Shown here: piece by piece, positions 6,665-13,780 of the stretch
How the letters are laid out: each line of letters starts with the position of its first letter
Position numbering within the stretch: position 1 is the stretch's first letter
IMG/VR virus record: IMGVR_UViG_3300040809_000279
Location: 1-22,384 of that record
Source of the DNA: a virus
DNA: 22,384 bases
Direction: 5' to 3' (one strand)
Position numbers and translations under genes: made by a program
Notes under the pieces: generated by a model
What the model saw: the letters and a program-made list of their open reading frames with translations, nothing else
What the model was told of the DNA's origin: nothing
Database searches by the model: none

Positions 6665-7273
6665 ATGGACTTTAATGCACTACAACACAAATTATTTGCA
6701 CTAGATCCAAGCGATCCAGCAGAAGATTTGCGTAAGCTAACCGAATCAGCAGGTGGGCAACCGCAGAAAAGTGTTGCAGAGACTGTAAATTATGTGCAAG
6801 AAAGTGTAGAAGTACAACAAGGTTCACTAGAAATGGATCGAGACTATAGCGTTACAGACTTTGCTGCACTAGCAGGTGTTACACTTACCGAAGCACAAAA
6901 GAAAGGTCCAGCAGGGCAAGCAAAGGGTAAAGATCCAATGCCTAGTGCAAAGCCTGGACGTACTAAACATCCATTAAAAGATAAACTTGTAGGCGAAGAT
7001 GACGACCGAATTGCACAGTTAGAAGCTCGTGTTGCACAGTTAGAAATAATGTTAGCAGAAGCAACTAAAGATAAAGTTATTAAAGCTCGTGATCCTAATG
7101 CACAGTATATGAATGATTTGCGTAAGAGTGGAGCAATGGGCGCACACAAAGATAAGAAAAAAGATGCCAAAGCTGGCAAAATAAAACACAAAGCAAACTA
7201 TGCTACCGAGTCAATCAAAGACGAGTTATGGGCAAAGTTAAATGCAATTAGTAAATCTCAATCTAACATTTAA
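6665..7273 (+). CDS. coiled-coil, Lys-rich probable head/core protein
   Basis: A 202-residue protein that starts one base after the previous stop. Its N-terminus, MDFNALQHKLFALDPSDPAE, is one I recall as conserved in T4-like cyanophages. The middle has KPGRTKHPLKDKLVGE. A short heptad segment (about 117-133, RIAQLEARVAQLEIML) predicts a coiled coil. A Lys-rich tail follows. The high charge, low hydrophobicity and possible LTE/S protease site at 25-28 would suit a scaffold or internal head protein, but that is inference. It is the last gene before the promoter region at 7279-7322. Confidence 0.78.
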   Translation: MDFNALQHKLFALDPSDPAEDLRKLTESAGGQPQKSVAETVNYVQESVEVQQGSLEMDRDYSVTDFAALAGVTLTEAQKKGPAGQAKGKDPMPSAKPGRTKHPLKDKLVGEDDDRIAQLEARVAQLEIMLAEATKDKVIKARDPNAQYMNDLRKSGAMGAHKDKKKDAKAGKIKHKANYATESIKDELWAKLNAISKSQSNI

Positions 7274-7278
7274 CAAAA

Positions 7279-7295
7279 AAGTGTTTTAAACACTT
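7279..7295. repeat. perfect 8-1-8 inverted repeat, probable operator
   Basis: AAGTGTTTTAAACACTT has perfect 8-base arms around a single central T. It overlaps the first two bases of the -35 hexamer at 7294. There is no T-run after it and a one-base loop is too tight for an RNA hairpin, so a site for a dimeric DNA-binding protein is more likely than a terminator. Confidence 0.55.
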
Positions 7296-7322
7296 GACAA
7301 ACCTCTAAATATATCATATAAT
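7294..7322 (+). promoter_or_regulatory. perfect sigma70 promoter for the DsbA-like/gp43 unit
   Basis: TTGACA at 7294-7299 and TATAAT at 7317-7322 are separated by exactly 17 bases. The start is expected near 7329, with an AGGAG ribosome site at 7346-7350 and the ATG at 7358. This is the first sigma70 consensus in the window and marks the switch from the late-type to the early-type part. Confidence 0.9.
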
Positions 7323-7357
7323 ATAACTTAATATAAACTATTAATAGGAGAATAGTA

Positions 7358-7618
7358 ATGGGTAGTCGCACCTACGGAGCAGAAGAAAAAGCAAAATTAG
7401 AACGTCTTGTCAAAGAAGGCGTAACAGTATTGCAGGAAGTAGAAGATCTAAACACAGGTCTAAAAGAAACAGTAAAAGCTGTTGCAGAAGAAATGGATAT
7501 CAAACCAAGTCTTATTAACAAAGCAATTAAAATTGCACAAAAACGTGATTGGGATTCACATGCTGATGCATATGATGATCTAGAAACAATTATTACTACA
7601 TTAGGTTACGATAAGTGA
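7358..7618 (+). CDS. DsbA-like double-stranded-DNA-binding, late-transcription protein
   Basis: An 86-residue protein, close to the 89 residues of T4 DsbA. T4 DsbA binds double-stranded DNA and helps transcription from late promoters. Its C-terminal two thirds follow the T4 layout by eye: LKETVKAVAEEMDIKPSLIN, then KAIKIAQKRDW, then an acidic helix with DDLETIITTLG. The short MGSRTYGAEEKAKLERL N-terminus is typical of marine relatives. It is the first gene after a perfect sigma70 promoter, so it would be made early, before the late genes to its left are needed. Only low-complexity helical similarity supports the name, so a different small DNA-binding protein is possible. Confidence 0.65.
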   Translation: MGSRTYGAEEKAKLERLVKEGVTVLQEVEDLNTGLKETVKAVAEEMDIKPSLINKAIKIAQKRDWDSHADAYDDLETIITTLGYDK

Positions 7619-7896
7619 TTAAAACAATAGGACATTTCTTTAAAGAAAGTTATAAAACTAGTCCGGTAGCGTTTTACGCTGAAATGGTTGAAGCAGTATT
7701 GCTTATTAGTGCAAGTGCTGTTTTGGCCTTTACTATCTTAGATCCTGCTACCAAGACATTTGTTCCAATGTATCTTATAGGTAGTATACTAGGTATTGTA
7801 AGTGCTGTAATTAGAAAAGCAGCATTTGTTATTGTATTGTGTAGTTGGTTTACAGCAATGAATGCATATTCATTATATCAACTATTTTTTATATGA
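7615..7896 (+). CDS. small inner-membrane protein, GTG start
   Basis: A 93-residue protein beginning at a GTG that overlaps the previous stop (GTGA). Three hydrophobic segments are visible at about 24-42 (AEMVEAVLLISASAVLAF), 52-65 (MYLIGSILGIVSAV) and 70-92 (AAFVIVLCSWFTAMNAYSLY). It is likely a three-pass membrane protein with its N-terminus containing HFFKESYKTS. Similar small membrane proteins lie next to gp43 in T4-like marine phages. The function is unknown. Confidence 0.75.
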   Translation: MIKTIGHFFKESYKTSPVAFYAEMVEAVLLISASAVLAFTILDPATKTFVPMYLIGSILGIVSAVIRKAAFVIVLCSWFTAMNAYSLYQLFFI

Positions 7897-7906
7897 TAGC
7901 ATATAT

Positions 7907-7987
7907 ATGTTAGAGTCGTTCACTTACGAACAGGTTAAAGGTTATGTTGGCCACAAACAACAAGGAGAAATAAATGCCATACGTTGA
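7907..7987 (+). CDS. possible 26-residue leader peptide overlapping the gp43 start
   Basis: The frame begins ATG at 7907 and reads MLESFTYEQVKGYVGHKQQG EINAIR, stopping 14 bases into gp43. It has no good ribosome site. The same stretch can form a small GUUC/GAAC hairpin (7917-7930). It may be a translated leader that couples to gp43, or untranslated leader RNA. T4 gp43 controls its own translation at a hairpin here, but the T4 loop sequence is not seen. Confidence 0.25.
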   Translation: MLESFTYEQVKGYVGHKQQGEINAIR

Positions 7988-10646
7988 TGCGATGTTTGAT
8001 CGCGATCAAGATATTATTCGAGTAGTCGAACGCAAAGACGGAAAGAGAACTTTCCGTGAATATCAAGCAAAATACACTTTTTATTATGAAGATCCTAGAG
8101 GCAAGTACAAGAGTATGTACGGTGATCCTCTAAGTCGTATTGTGTGTAAGAACACAAAGGACTTCCGCAAAGAAGTTGCTATTAACAAGGGTAAGAACTT
8201 GTTTGAAAGCGACATTAATCCTATATTCCAATGTTTGAGCGAGAATTATCTTAATCAAGATGCTCCTAAACTAAACATTGCTTTCTTTGATATTGAGACA
8301 GACTTTGATCCAGAGAAAGGATTTGCTGATCCGGCAGATCCGTTTATGCCAATCACCTCTATAAGTGTATACTTACAATGGTTGGAAACAATGATCTGTT
8401 TAGCAGTGCCTCCGAAGACACTTACAATGGAGCAAGCTGAAAAAGAACTAGAAGGCATTGACAATGTAATGCTATTCGAACGTGAAGGTGATATGATTGA
8501 CACATTCTTAACACTAATTGAGGATGCTGATATTTTATCAGGTTGGAACAGTGAAGGTTATGATATCCCGTATACTGTAAACAGAACGATGCGTGTACTA
8601 AGTAAAGACGACACACGTAGATTTTGCCTGTGGGGACAACTGCCTAAGAAACGTGAATATGAAAAGTATGGGAAGCAAGCGGTTACGTTTGACTTAGTAG
8701 GTCGTGTACACTTAGACAGTTTAGAACTGTATCGTAAGTATACATATGAAGAACGTCACACGTATCGATTAGATGCTATTGGTGAAATTGAAGTTGGTGA
8801 AAACAAGGTGCCATATGAAGGCACACTTGATCAATTATACAACAACGACTTCCGTAAGTTTATTGAATATAACATTCAAGATACTGCATTGCTTGACAAA
8901 CTAGACAAGAAGCTACGCTTTATTGATCTTAGCAATTCAATTGCACACGAGAACACTGTATTACTACAAACTACTATGGGTGCTGTTGCTGTTACAGAGC
9001 AAGGCATTGTTAACGAAGCACATAATCGAGGACTTCAAGTTCCTAATCGTCCAAAACGTGACGATAGTGAAAACACACAGGCTGCTGGTGCATACGTTGC
9101 GTTTCCTAAGAAAGGCTTGCACAAGTGGATTGCTAGTATGGACTTGAACAGTCTGTATCCAAGTGTGATTCGTGCATTAAATATGGCTCCAGAAACTATT
9201 ATTGGACAAATACGTCCTGAGATCAGTGAAGCTCGTGTACATGAAGATATGACACTAAAGAAAAAGTCTTTTGCAGGCAGTTGGGAAGGACGCTTTAGCA
9301 CAGAAGAATACGAAGCTGTAATGAAACAACGCAAAGATATTGCACTAACTGTTGACTGGGAGGACGGGCGTACTGATGTACTAAGTGGTGCAGAGATATA
9401 TCAACTTATATTTGACAGTCAAATGCCTTGGATGCTTAGTGCTAATGGTACAATCTTTACAACCGAATTTGAAGGTGTTATTCCAGGTATCTTAACACGT
9501 TGGTATGCAGAACGTAAAGAACTACAAAAGAAACTAAAAAAAGCAAAAGATGCAAATCTTGATGCAGAAATTGAATATTGGGATAAAAGACAACTTGTTA
9601 AAAAAATTAATCTTAATAGTTTGTACGGCGCTATTCTCAATCCTGGGTGTCGTTTTTATGATAAGCGTATTGGTCAGTCTACTACACTAACAGGTCGTAG
9701 TATTGTTAAGCACATGAGTGCCGAAGTAAACAATTGCATTACAGGTGAATATGATCACGTAGGCAAAGCAATGATCTACGGTGATACTGATTCTTGTTAC
9801 TTTAGTGCTTGGCCTTTGCTTAAAGATGATGTAGATGCTGGCAAACTAGAATGGTCTAAAGAAAAGTGTATTGCACTTATGGATCAAGTATGTGAGCAAG
9901 CAAATACAACATTTCCAGACTTTATGATGCAAGCATTTCATTGTCCAAAGTCACGTAGCGATGTTATTGCGGCAGGTAGAGAAATTATTGCACAATCTGG
10001 TTTGTATATTACTAAGAAGCGTTATGCAGCACTAGTAATCGACAATGAAGGTTTTAGAACTGACATCGACGGCAAAGCAGGTAAAGTAAAAGCAATGGGC
10101 CTAGACTTGCGTAGATCAGATACGCCTGTGTTTATGCAAGACTTTTTGAAAGAACTATTGCTAATGGTACTTACTGATATTCCACAAGAAGATGTACTAG
10201 AACGTATTACAGAGTTCCGTAAAGAGTTTTCAGAACGTCCTGGTTGGGAAAAAGGTTCGCCTAAACGTGCAAACAAAATTGGACACTATCAGCGGCTTGA
10301 ACAAAAGCAAGGCAAAGCAAACATGCCTGGACACGTTCGAGCAAGTATTAACTGGAACACACTAAAGCGTATGAACGGTGACAAATACTCGCAAGAGATT
10401 GTTGACGGCATGAAAGTTATTGTGTGTAAACTAAAACAGAATCCGCTGGGATATACAAGTGTTGCGTATCCAACAGATGAATTACGTATTCCAGATTGGT
10501 TCAAAGAATTGCCATTTGATGATGCGGCTATGGCGGAAACTATTATTGACAACAAACTAGACAACTTGATTGGTGTGCTTAACTATCCACTAGAAGATAC
10601 TAAGCGTCACAACACATTTACTAGTTTGTTTGACTTTGGAGATTGA
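7974..10646 (+). CDS. gp43: family B replicative DNA polymerase with 3'-5' exonuclease
   Basis: An 890-residue polymerase, near the 898 of T4 gp43. The exonuclease motifs are intact: FDIETD with D106/E108, GWNSEGYDIPY with D197, and YNIQDT with Y299/D303. The polymerase motifs are intact: DLNSLYPSVIR with D390, KKINLNSLYG at 543-552, and YGDTDS with D604/D606. The last residues, TSLFDFGD, match the C-terminal clamp-binding peptide of T4-like polymerases, fitting the gp45 clamp at 13055. AAGGAG lies eight bases before the ATG. It copies the phage genome in the replisome and is transcribed from the promoter at 7294. If the DNA carries 7-deazaguanine, this enzyme must copy such a template. Confidence 0.98.
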   Translation: MPYVDAMFDRDQDIIRVVERKDGKRTFREYQAKYTFYYEDPRGKYKSMYGDPLSRIVCKNTKDFRKEVAINKGKNLFESDINPIFQCLSENYLNQDAPKLNIAFFDIETDFDPEKGFADPADPFMPITSISVYLQWLETMICLAVPPKTLTMEQAEKELEGIDNVMLFEREGDMIDTFLTLIEDADILSGWNSEGYDIPYTVNRTMRVLSKDDTRRFCLWGQLPKKREYEKYGKQAVTFDLVGRVHLDSLELYRKYTYEERHTYRLDAIGEIEVGENKVPYEGTLDQLYNNDFRKFIEYNIQDTALLDKLDKKLRFIDLSNSIAHENTVLLQTTMGAVAVTEQGIVNEAHNRGLQVPNRPKRDDSENTQAAGAYVAFPKKGLHKWIASMDLNSLYPSVIRALNMAPETIIGQIRPEISEARVHEDMTLKKKSFAGSWEGRFSTEEYEAVMKQRKDIALTVDWEDGRTDVLSGAEIYQLIFDSQMPWMLSANGTIFTTEFEGVIPGILTRWYAERKELQKKLKKAKDANLDAEIEYWDKRQLVKKINLNSLYGAILNPGCRFYDKRIGQSTTLTGRSIVKHMSAEVNNCITGEYDHVGKAMIYGDTDSCYFSAWPLLKDDVDAGKLEWSKEKCIALMDQVCEQANTTFPDFMMQAFHCPKSRSDVIAAGREIIAQSGLYITKKRYAALVIDNEGFRTDIDGKAGKVKAMGLDLRRSDTPVFMQDFLKELLLMVLTDIPQEDVLERITEFRKEFSERPGWEKGSPKRANKIGHYQRLEQKQGKANMPGHVRASINWNTLKRMNGDKYSQEIVDGMKVIVCKLKQNPLGYTSVAYPTDELRIPDWFKELPFDDAAMAETIIDNKLDNLIGVLNYPLEDTKRHNTFTSLFDFGD

Positions 10647-10647
10647 T

Positions 10648-11052
10648 ATGAGCGATCATTCACTTGAAACTGAACTTGATGTAGAAACTGTTGATAGATA
10701 CAAAGACAGCACAATGTCTAAAGCAGGCAAGCTGGCTATGGAACTTAATATTGAACGCAAAAGACTCAAAGAGGAACTTGCGCAAGTACAAGCAGAAGTA
10801 GAAGACCTCACTCCTACTACACCAACTGGAACTATTGACTGGTACGTTAAATGGGCTAGTATGATACTAGCAGTATTGGGTGTATTTACACTCAGTGCAG
10901 GATGGACACTCTGCGGACAAACACTATATGTCCTTAGCTCATGTGGTTGGGTATTTGTTGGCATGACGTGGGGTGATAGAGCAATTATGATAGGATCAGC
11001 TATTAGTGGCACAGCGGTTGCTATGAATTTGGTCCAAGGATTACAAATATGA
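10648..11052 (+). CDS. small membrane protein with coiled-coil N-terminus
   Basis: A 134-residue protein. The frame extends upstream into gp43, but the ATG at 10648 follows the gp43 stop and has TTGGAG before it. Residues 1-60 are charged and helical (KLAMELNIERKRLKEELAQV), a likely short coiled coil in the cytoplasm. Residues about 68-90 (WASMILAVLGVFTLSAGWTL) and about 95-130 give two or three membrane helices. Comparable proteins follow gp43 in marine T4-like phages. The function is unknown. Confidence 0.78.
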   Translation: MSDHSLETELDVETVDRYKDSTMSKAGKLAMELNIERKRLKEELAQVQAEVEDLTPTTPTGTIDWYVKWASMILAVLGVFTLSAGWTLCGQTLYVLSSCGWVFVGMTWGDRAIMIGSAISGTAVAMNLVQGLQI

Positions 11053-11162
11053 AAATTAAATTAGAAATAGAATTGGATACGGAAAGAGACGCTGAAGAAA
11101 TACAATCTTTGTTAGATATTATTGAAAGCATAAGATACAAGGAGGAAGATGAATGCGAGTAG
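11049..11162 (+). CDS. 37-residue acidic small protein
   Basis: It begins at ATGA over the previous stop and overlaps the next gene by ten bases. The sequence MKIKLEIELDTERDAEEIQS, then LLDIIESIRYKEED, reads as one strand and one or two amphipathic acidic helices. It carries within it the strong AAGGAGG ribosome site (11139-11145) for the next gene. Small acidic proteins like this are common in T4-like cyanophages. The function is unknown. Confidence 0.6.
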   Translation: MKIKLEIELDTERDAEEIQSLLDIIESIRYKEEDECE

Positions 11163-11569
11163 GGTTCACTTGTAGTACATTTGATTTACTTCATGCAGGA
11201 CATGTACAAATGTTGCGTGAAGCAAAAGAACAATGCGATTATCTTATCTGTGGATTACAAGTTGATCCAAGTGTGGATAGAGCAGATAAGAACTCTCCTA
11301 TACAAACTGTTGTTGAACGTTACACACAACTCAAAGCAGTAGCATATGTAGATGAAATTATTCCGTACGGTACTGAAGCAGACCTAGAAGATATCTTGAC
11401 AATGTATCAAATAGATGTTAGAATATTAGGTGAAGAGTATCGTGAAAAGGATTTTACGGGCAAGGATATTTGCAAGAAGCGGGGTATCCAGCTACACTTC
11501 AACAAAAGAGATCACCGCTTCTCGTCCAGTGATTTGCGTAATCGCATAGCAAAAAGAGAACGCACATGA
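11153..11569 (+). CDS. HxGH cytidylyltransferase (TagD/glycerol-3-phosphate or sugar-phosphate type)
   Basis: A 138-residue single-domain enzyme, the usual size for TagD-like cytidylyltransferases, which join CMP from CTP to a phosphorylated alcohol or sugar. FDLLHAGHVQML at 10-21 holds the HAGH signature (14-17). RFSSSDLR at 122-129 is the C-terminal SSS motif contacting nucleotide. The ERY segment at 55-57 is also typical. AAGGAGG lies seven bases before the ATG. The 3' end overlaps the phosphomannomutase gene by four bases (ATGA), which is followed in turn by an epimerase. The set suggests nucleotide-sugar synthesis. The substrate cannot be told from sequence; glycerol-3-phosphate, heptose-phosphate or another phospho-compound are options. 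Confidence 0.88.
   Translation: MRVGFTCSTFDLLHAGHVQMLREAKEQCDYLICGLQVDPSVDRADKNSPIQTVVERYTQLKAVAYVDEIIPYGTEADLEDILTMYQIDVRILGEEYREKDFTGKDICKKRGIQLHFNKRDHRFSSSDLRNRIAKRERT
11396..11424 (+). promoter_or_regulatory. probable internal sigma70 promoter
   Basis: TTGACA at 11396-11401 and TAGAAT at 11419-11424, with a 17-base spacer, match 11 of 12 consensus positions. It lies inside the cytidylyltransferase gene and could drive the phosphomannomutase and later genes. Without the other perfect promoters nearby I would rate it lower. Confidence 0.5.
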
Positions 11570-12288
11570 AAAAAGAAAAAATTAATAAATTTGTATTTGA
11601 TGTTGACGGCACTCTTACTCCAAGTCGTGGTAAGATAGATGAGAATTTTTCAAAATTCTTTTTTGACTTTTGTACACTAAATAAAGTCTATCTTGTTACA
11701 GGTAGTGACAGAGCAAAAACAATTGAACAAGTTGGTAATGTTATATATGGTATGTGTAAACGTGTCTATAACTGTTCAGGTAATGATGTTTATGAAGGTA
11801 GTACTAATATAAGAACTACTGATTGGACATTGCCTGCACTAGCAAGAACATTTTTAATTAATTGTGAATATGAGAGTCCATTTACTATACGTACAGGTAA
11901 TCACATTGAAGAACGTCCAGGACTAGTGAACTTTAGTATTGTAGGACGCAATGCTAATCTTGAAGAACGTGCGAGATATGTAGCTTACGATACGTTTGAA
12001 AACGAACGTAAAACTATTGTAACTGCATTTAACACAATGTTTCCGGACTTACAAGCAACAGTTGGTGGGGAAACAGGAATAGACATTGCACCAAAGGGTG
12101 CAGACAAAAGTCAGATTATTACAGACTTTGATAAAAATGACCACATTTATTTCTTTGGTGATGCTATGTTTGAAGGCGGCAATGATTATTCACTTTCAAA
12201 ACTAGTTAGTCATGCAAAGCCTGTAATAAGCTGGAAACAAACTTGGGAATACTTAACGTGGTTCCAAGAGCAACGGATTGCAAACTAA
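11566..12288 (+). CDS. phosphomannomutase, eukaryotic-type HAD family
   Basis: A 240-residue enzyme expected to interconvert mannose-6-phosphate and mannose-1-phosphate (or the glucose analogues). It matches the eukaryotic PMM layout rather than the common bacterial ManB: FDVDGTLTPSRGKI at 11-24 with nucleophile D12 and acid/base D14, RPGLVNFSIVGR at 117-128, GGETGIDIAPKGADK at 167-181, and FFGDAMFEGGNDY at 196-208 for Mg2+ and phosphate binding. It overlaps the genes on both sides by one to four bases. It probably supplies a hexose-1-phosphate for a nucleotide sugar used with the epimerase and the glycosyltransferase at 17467. A related HAD sugar phosphatase is the main alternative. Confidence 0.85.
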   Translation: MKKEKINKFVFDVDGTLTPSRGKIDENFSKFFFDFCTLNKVYLVTGSDRAKTIEQVGNVIYGMCKRVYNCSGNDVYEGSTNIRTTDWTLPALARTFLINCEYESPFTIRTGNHIEERPGLVNFSIVGRNANLEERARYVAYDTFENERKTIVTAFNTMFPDLQATVGGETGIDIAPKGADKSQIITDFDKNDHIYFFGDAMFEGGNDYSLSKLVSHAKPVISWKQTWEYLTWFQEQRIAN

Positions 12289-13058
12289 TGCGTATTTTAC
12301 TTACAGGACATTTAGGATTTATTGGTACTGCACTCGGCAATCGACTATTGAATAAGAAATACGAAGTAATTGGTATTGATTCAAAGAACGGTAAAGAACA
12401 AGATTTACTTAACATTGTACAATGGCCGAAGAATATTGATCTTGTTATACACCTTGCAGGTAAAAGTGGTGTACGTGAGAGCTTAACTGATCCTGCAGGA
12501 TATTGGTTTAACAATATAGAGGCAAGTAGACGTTTATTTGAAGCATATCCAGATACACGTATACTATACGCAAGTTCTTCTAGTGCATACGAGCCTGACT
12601 TAAATCCTTATGCGGCATCAAAATATGTATTAGAAGAACTTGCAGAGCGTTACCCAGATACATTAGGTATGCGTTTCCATACAGTTTACTCAGACATTTG
12701 TCCAAGAGAAAATATGTTTTTCAACAAGTTACGTAACGGCACATTAGAATACGTAACAAGGCATCACAGAGATTTTATACATGTACAAGATGTATGTGAT
12801 GCTGTTGAATTATTAATCAATAGTTCTTATATAAAAGGCACAATTGATATCGGTACGGGAAATCCTATTAGGATCCGAGACTTAGCACCAAACTTACCAG
12901 TTCGTCTAAATACCCCAGGAGAGCGTGAGTTTACTTGCGCTAATACAAAAAAAATGTCAGCTCTAGGCTTTAAACCTAAATACTCGGTAGAAAAGTTCTT
13001 GACAAATGGCAATAAAGGCAATATAATTAACTTATTCGATGGAGAAACAATAACATGA
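12288..13058 (+). CDS. NAD-dependent nucleotide-sugar epimerase/dehydratase (SDR family)
   Basis: A 256-residue extended-SDR enzyme. The frame reaches back to 12243, but the ATG at 12288 overlaps the previous stop and puts the Rossmann motif GHLGFIG at 7-13, as expected. The catalytic residues are visible: ASSSS at 95-99 and YAASK with Y108/K112. RDFIHVQDV is the usual motif before the substrate region. It is short compared with the 310-350 residues of typical UDP-sugar epimerases. The substrate is probably a nucleotide-linked hexose, unknown which. A perfect promoter for the clamp gene lies within its last 60 bases. Confidence 0.87.
   Translation: MRILLTGHLGFIGTALGNRLLNKKYEVIGIDSKNGKEQDLLNIVQWPKNIDLVIHLAGKSGVRESLTDPAGYWFNNIEASRRLFEAYPDTRILYASSSSAYEPDLNPYAASKYVLEELAERYPDTLGMRFHTVYSDICPRENMFFNKLRNGTLEYVTRHHRDFIHVQDVCDAVELLINSSYIKGTIDIGTGNPIRIRDLAPNLPVRLNTPGEREFTCANTKKMSALGFKPKYSVEKFLTNGNKGNIINLFDGETIT
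12999..13027 (+). promoter_or_regulatory. perfect sigma70 promoter for the sliding clamp gene
   Basis: TTGACA at 12999-13004 and TATAAT at 13022-13027 have exactly 17 bases between them. They lie inside the 3' end of the epimerase gene. The start is expected near 13034, GGAG is at 13041-13044 and the gp45 ATG at 13055. It would let the clamp and DpdA-like gene be made apart from the sugar cassette. Confidence 0.85.
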
Positions 13059-13777
13059 AAGATATCTTACAAGACGTAGTAGCACATACTCACGCACTAG
13101 GCTTCTTGAGCTTGGTTAAAGTAACAGGTGGCAGTGACACTGTCATTGACTCAATGGCAGATGATCGAAGTGTGATTCTTAACGCAACTTCGCAACACAG
13201 TGTAGCTGAAGGTACATTTGGTATGCCTAACTTAGATAAGTTAGCATTACACTTAAAGAATCCTGAATACAAAGAAAATGCAAAGATCGATATTGTGAAA
13301 GCAGAGCGTAATGGTGAAACTATTCCAACACACATTCACTTTGAAAATGCAACTGGCGACTTTGAAAATGATTACCGCTTTATGAATAAAGCGATCATTG
13401 AAGAAAAACTTAAAACTGTTAAGTTTAAAGGCGCAGCTTGGAATGTAGAAATTGCCCCTACACAGGCAGCAATTCAACGTATGAAGTTAATGAGTGCGGC
13501 ACATTCGGAAGAGCCTACATTTAATGTAACAACTAAAGACAGTAACTTGATCTTTAGCTTTGGCGATGCTAGTACACATGCTGGTGAGTTTGTATTCCAA
13601 CACGGTGTAGAAGGTGCATTACAGCATACATGGTCGTGGCCAGTAGCACAGGTGCAAAGCATTTTGAGCTTAGATGGTGACTTAACAATGAGTATTAGTG
13701 ATCAAGGCGCAATGAAAATTACAGTAGACAGTGGTATTGCAACATACGATTATATTCTTCCAGCGCAGAGCAAGTAA
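13055..13777 (+). CDS. gp45: sliding clamp, gp45-like
   Basis: A 240-residue protein (T4 gp45 has 228). T4 gp45 forms a trimeric ring that tethers the polymerase and also serves late transcription. The N-terminus DVVAHTHALGFLSLVKVTGG, the LPxL-like segment NLDKLALHLKN and the strand-rich ends (LTMSISDQGAMKITV, IATYDYILPAQ) follow the gp45 layout by eye. It overlaps the epimerase stop by four bases and has its own promoter at 12999. The SLFDF tail of the polymerase at 7974 is the likely partner peptide. Clamp loader genes (gp44/gp62) are not in the window. Confidence 0.85.
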   Translation: MKDILQDVVAHTHALGFLSLVKVTGGSDTVIDSMADDRSVILNATSQHSVAEGTFGMPNLDKLALHLKNPEYKENAKIDIVKAERNGETIPTHIHFENATGDFENDYRFMNKAIIEEKLKTVKFKGAAWNVEIAPTQAAIQRMKLMSAAHSEEPTFNVTTKDSNLIFSFGDASTHAGEFVFQHGVEGALQHTWSWPVAQVQSILSLDGDLTMSISDQGAMKITVDSGIATYDYILPAQSK

Positions 13778-13780
13778 TTG

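Noticed and set aside
6844-7191. 115-codon minus-strand open frame
   Set aside because: It is antisense to the coiled-coil gene at 6665. Its composition (Ser/Ala/Leu/Cys) is what AT-rich antisense frames give.
7279-7295. Rho-independent terminator after the gene at 6665
   Set aside because: The palindrome has a one-base centre, is AT-rich and is followed by GACA rather than a T-run.
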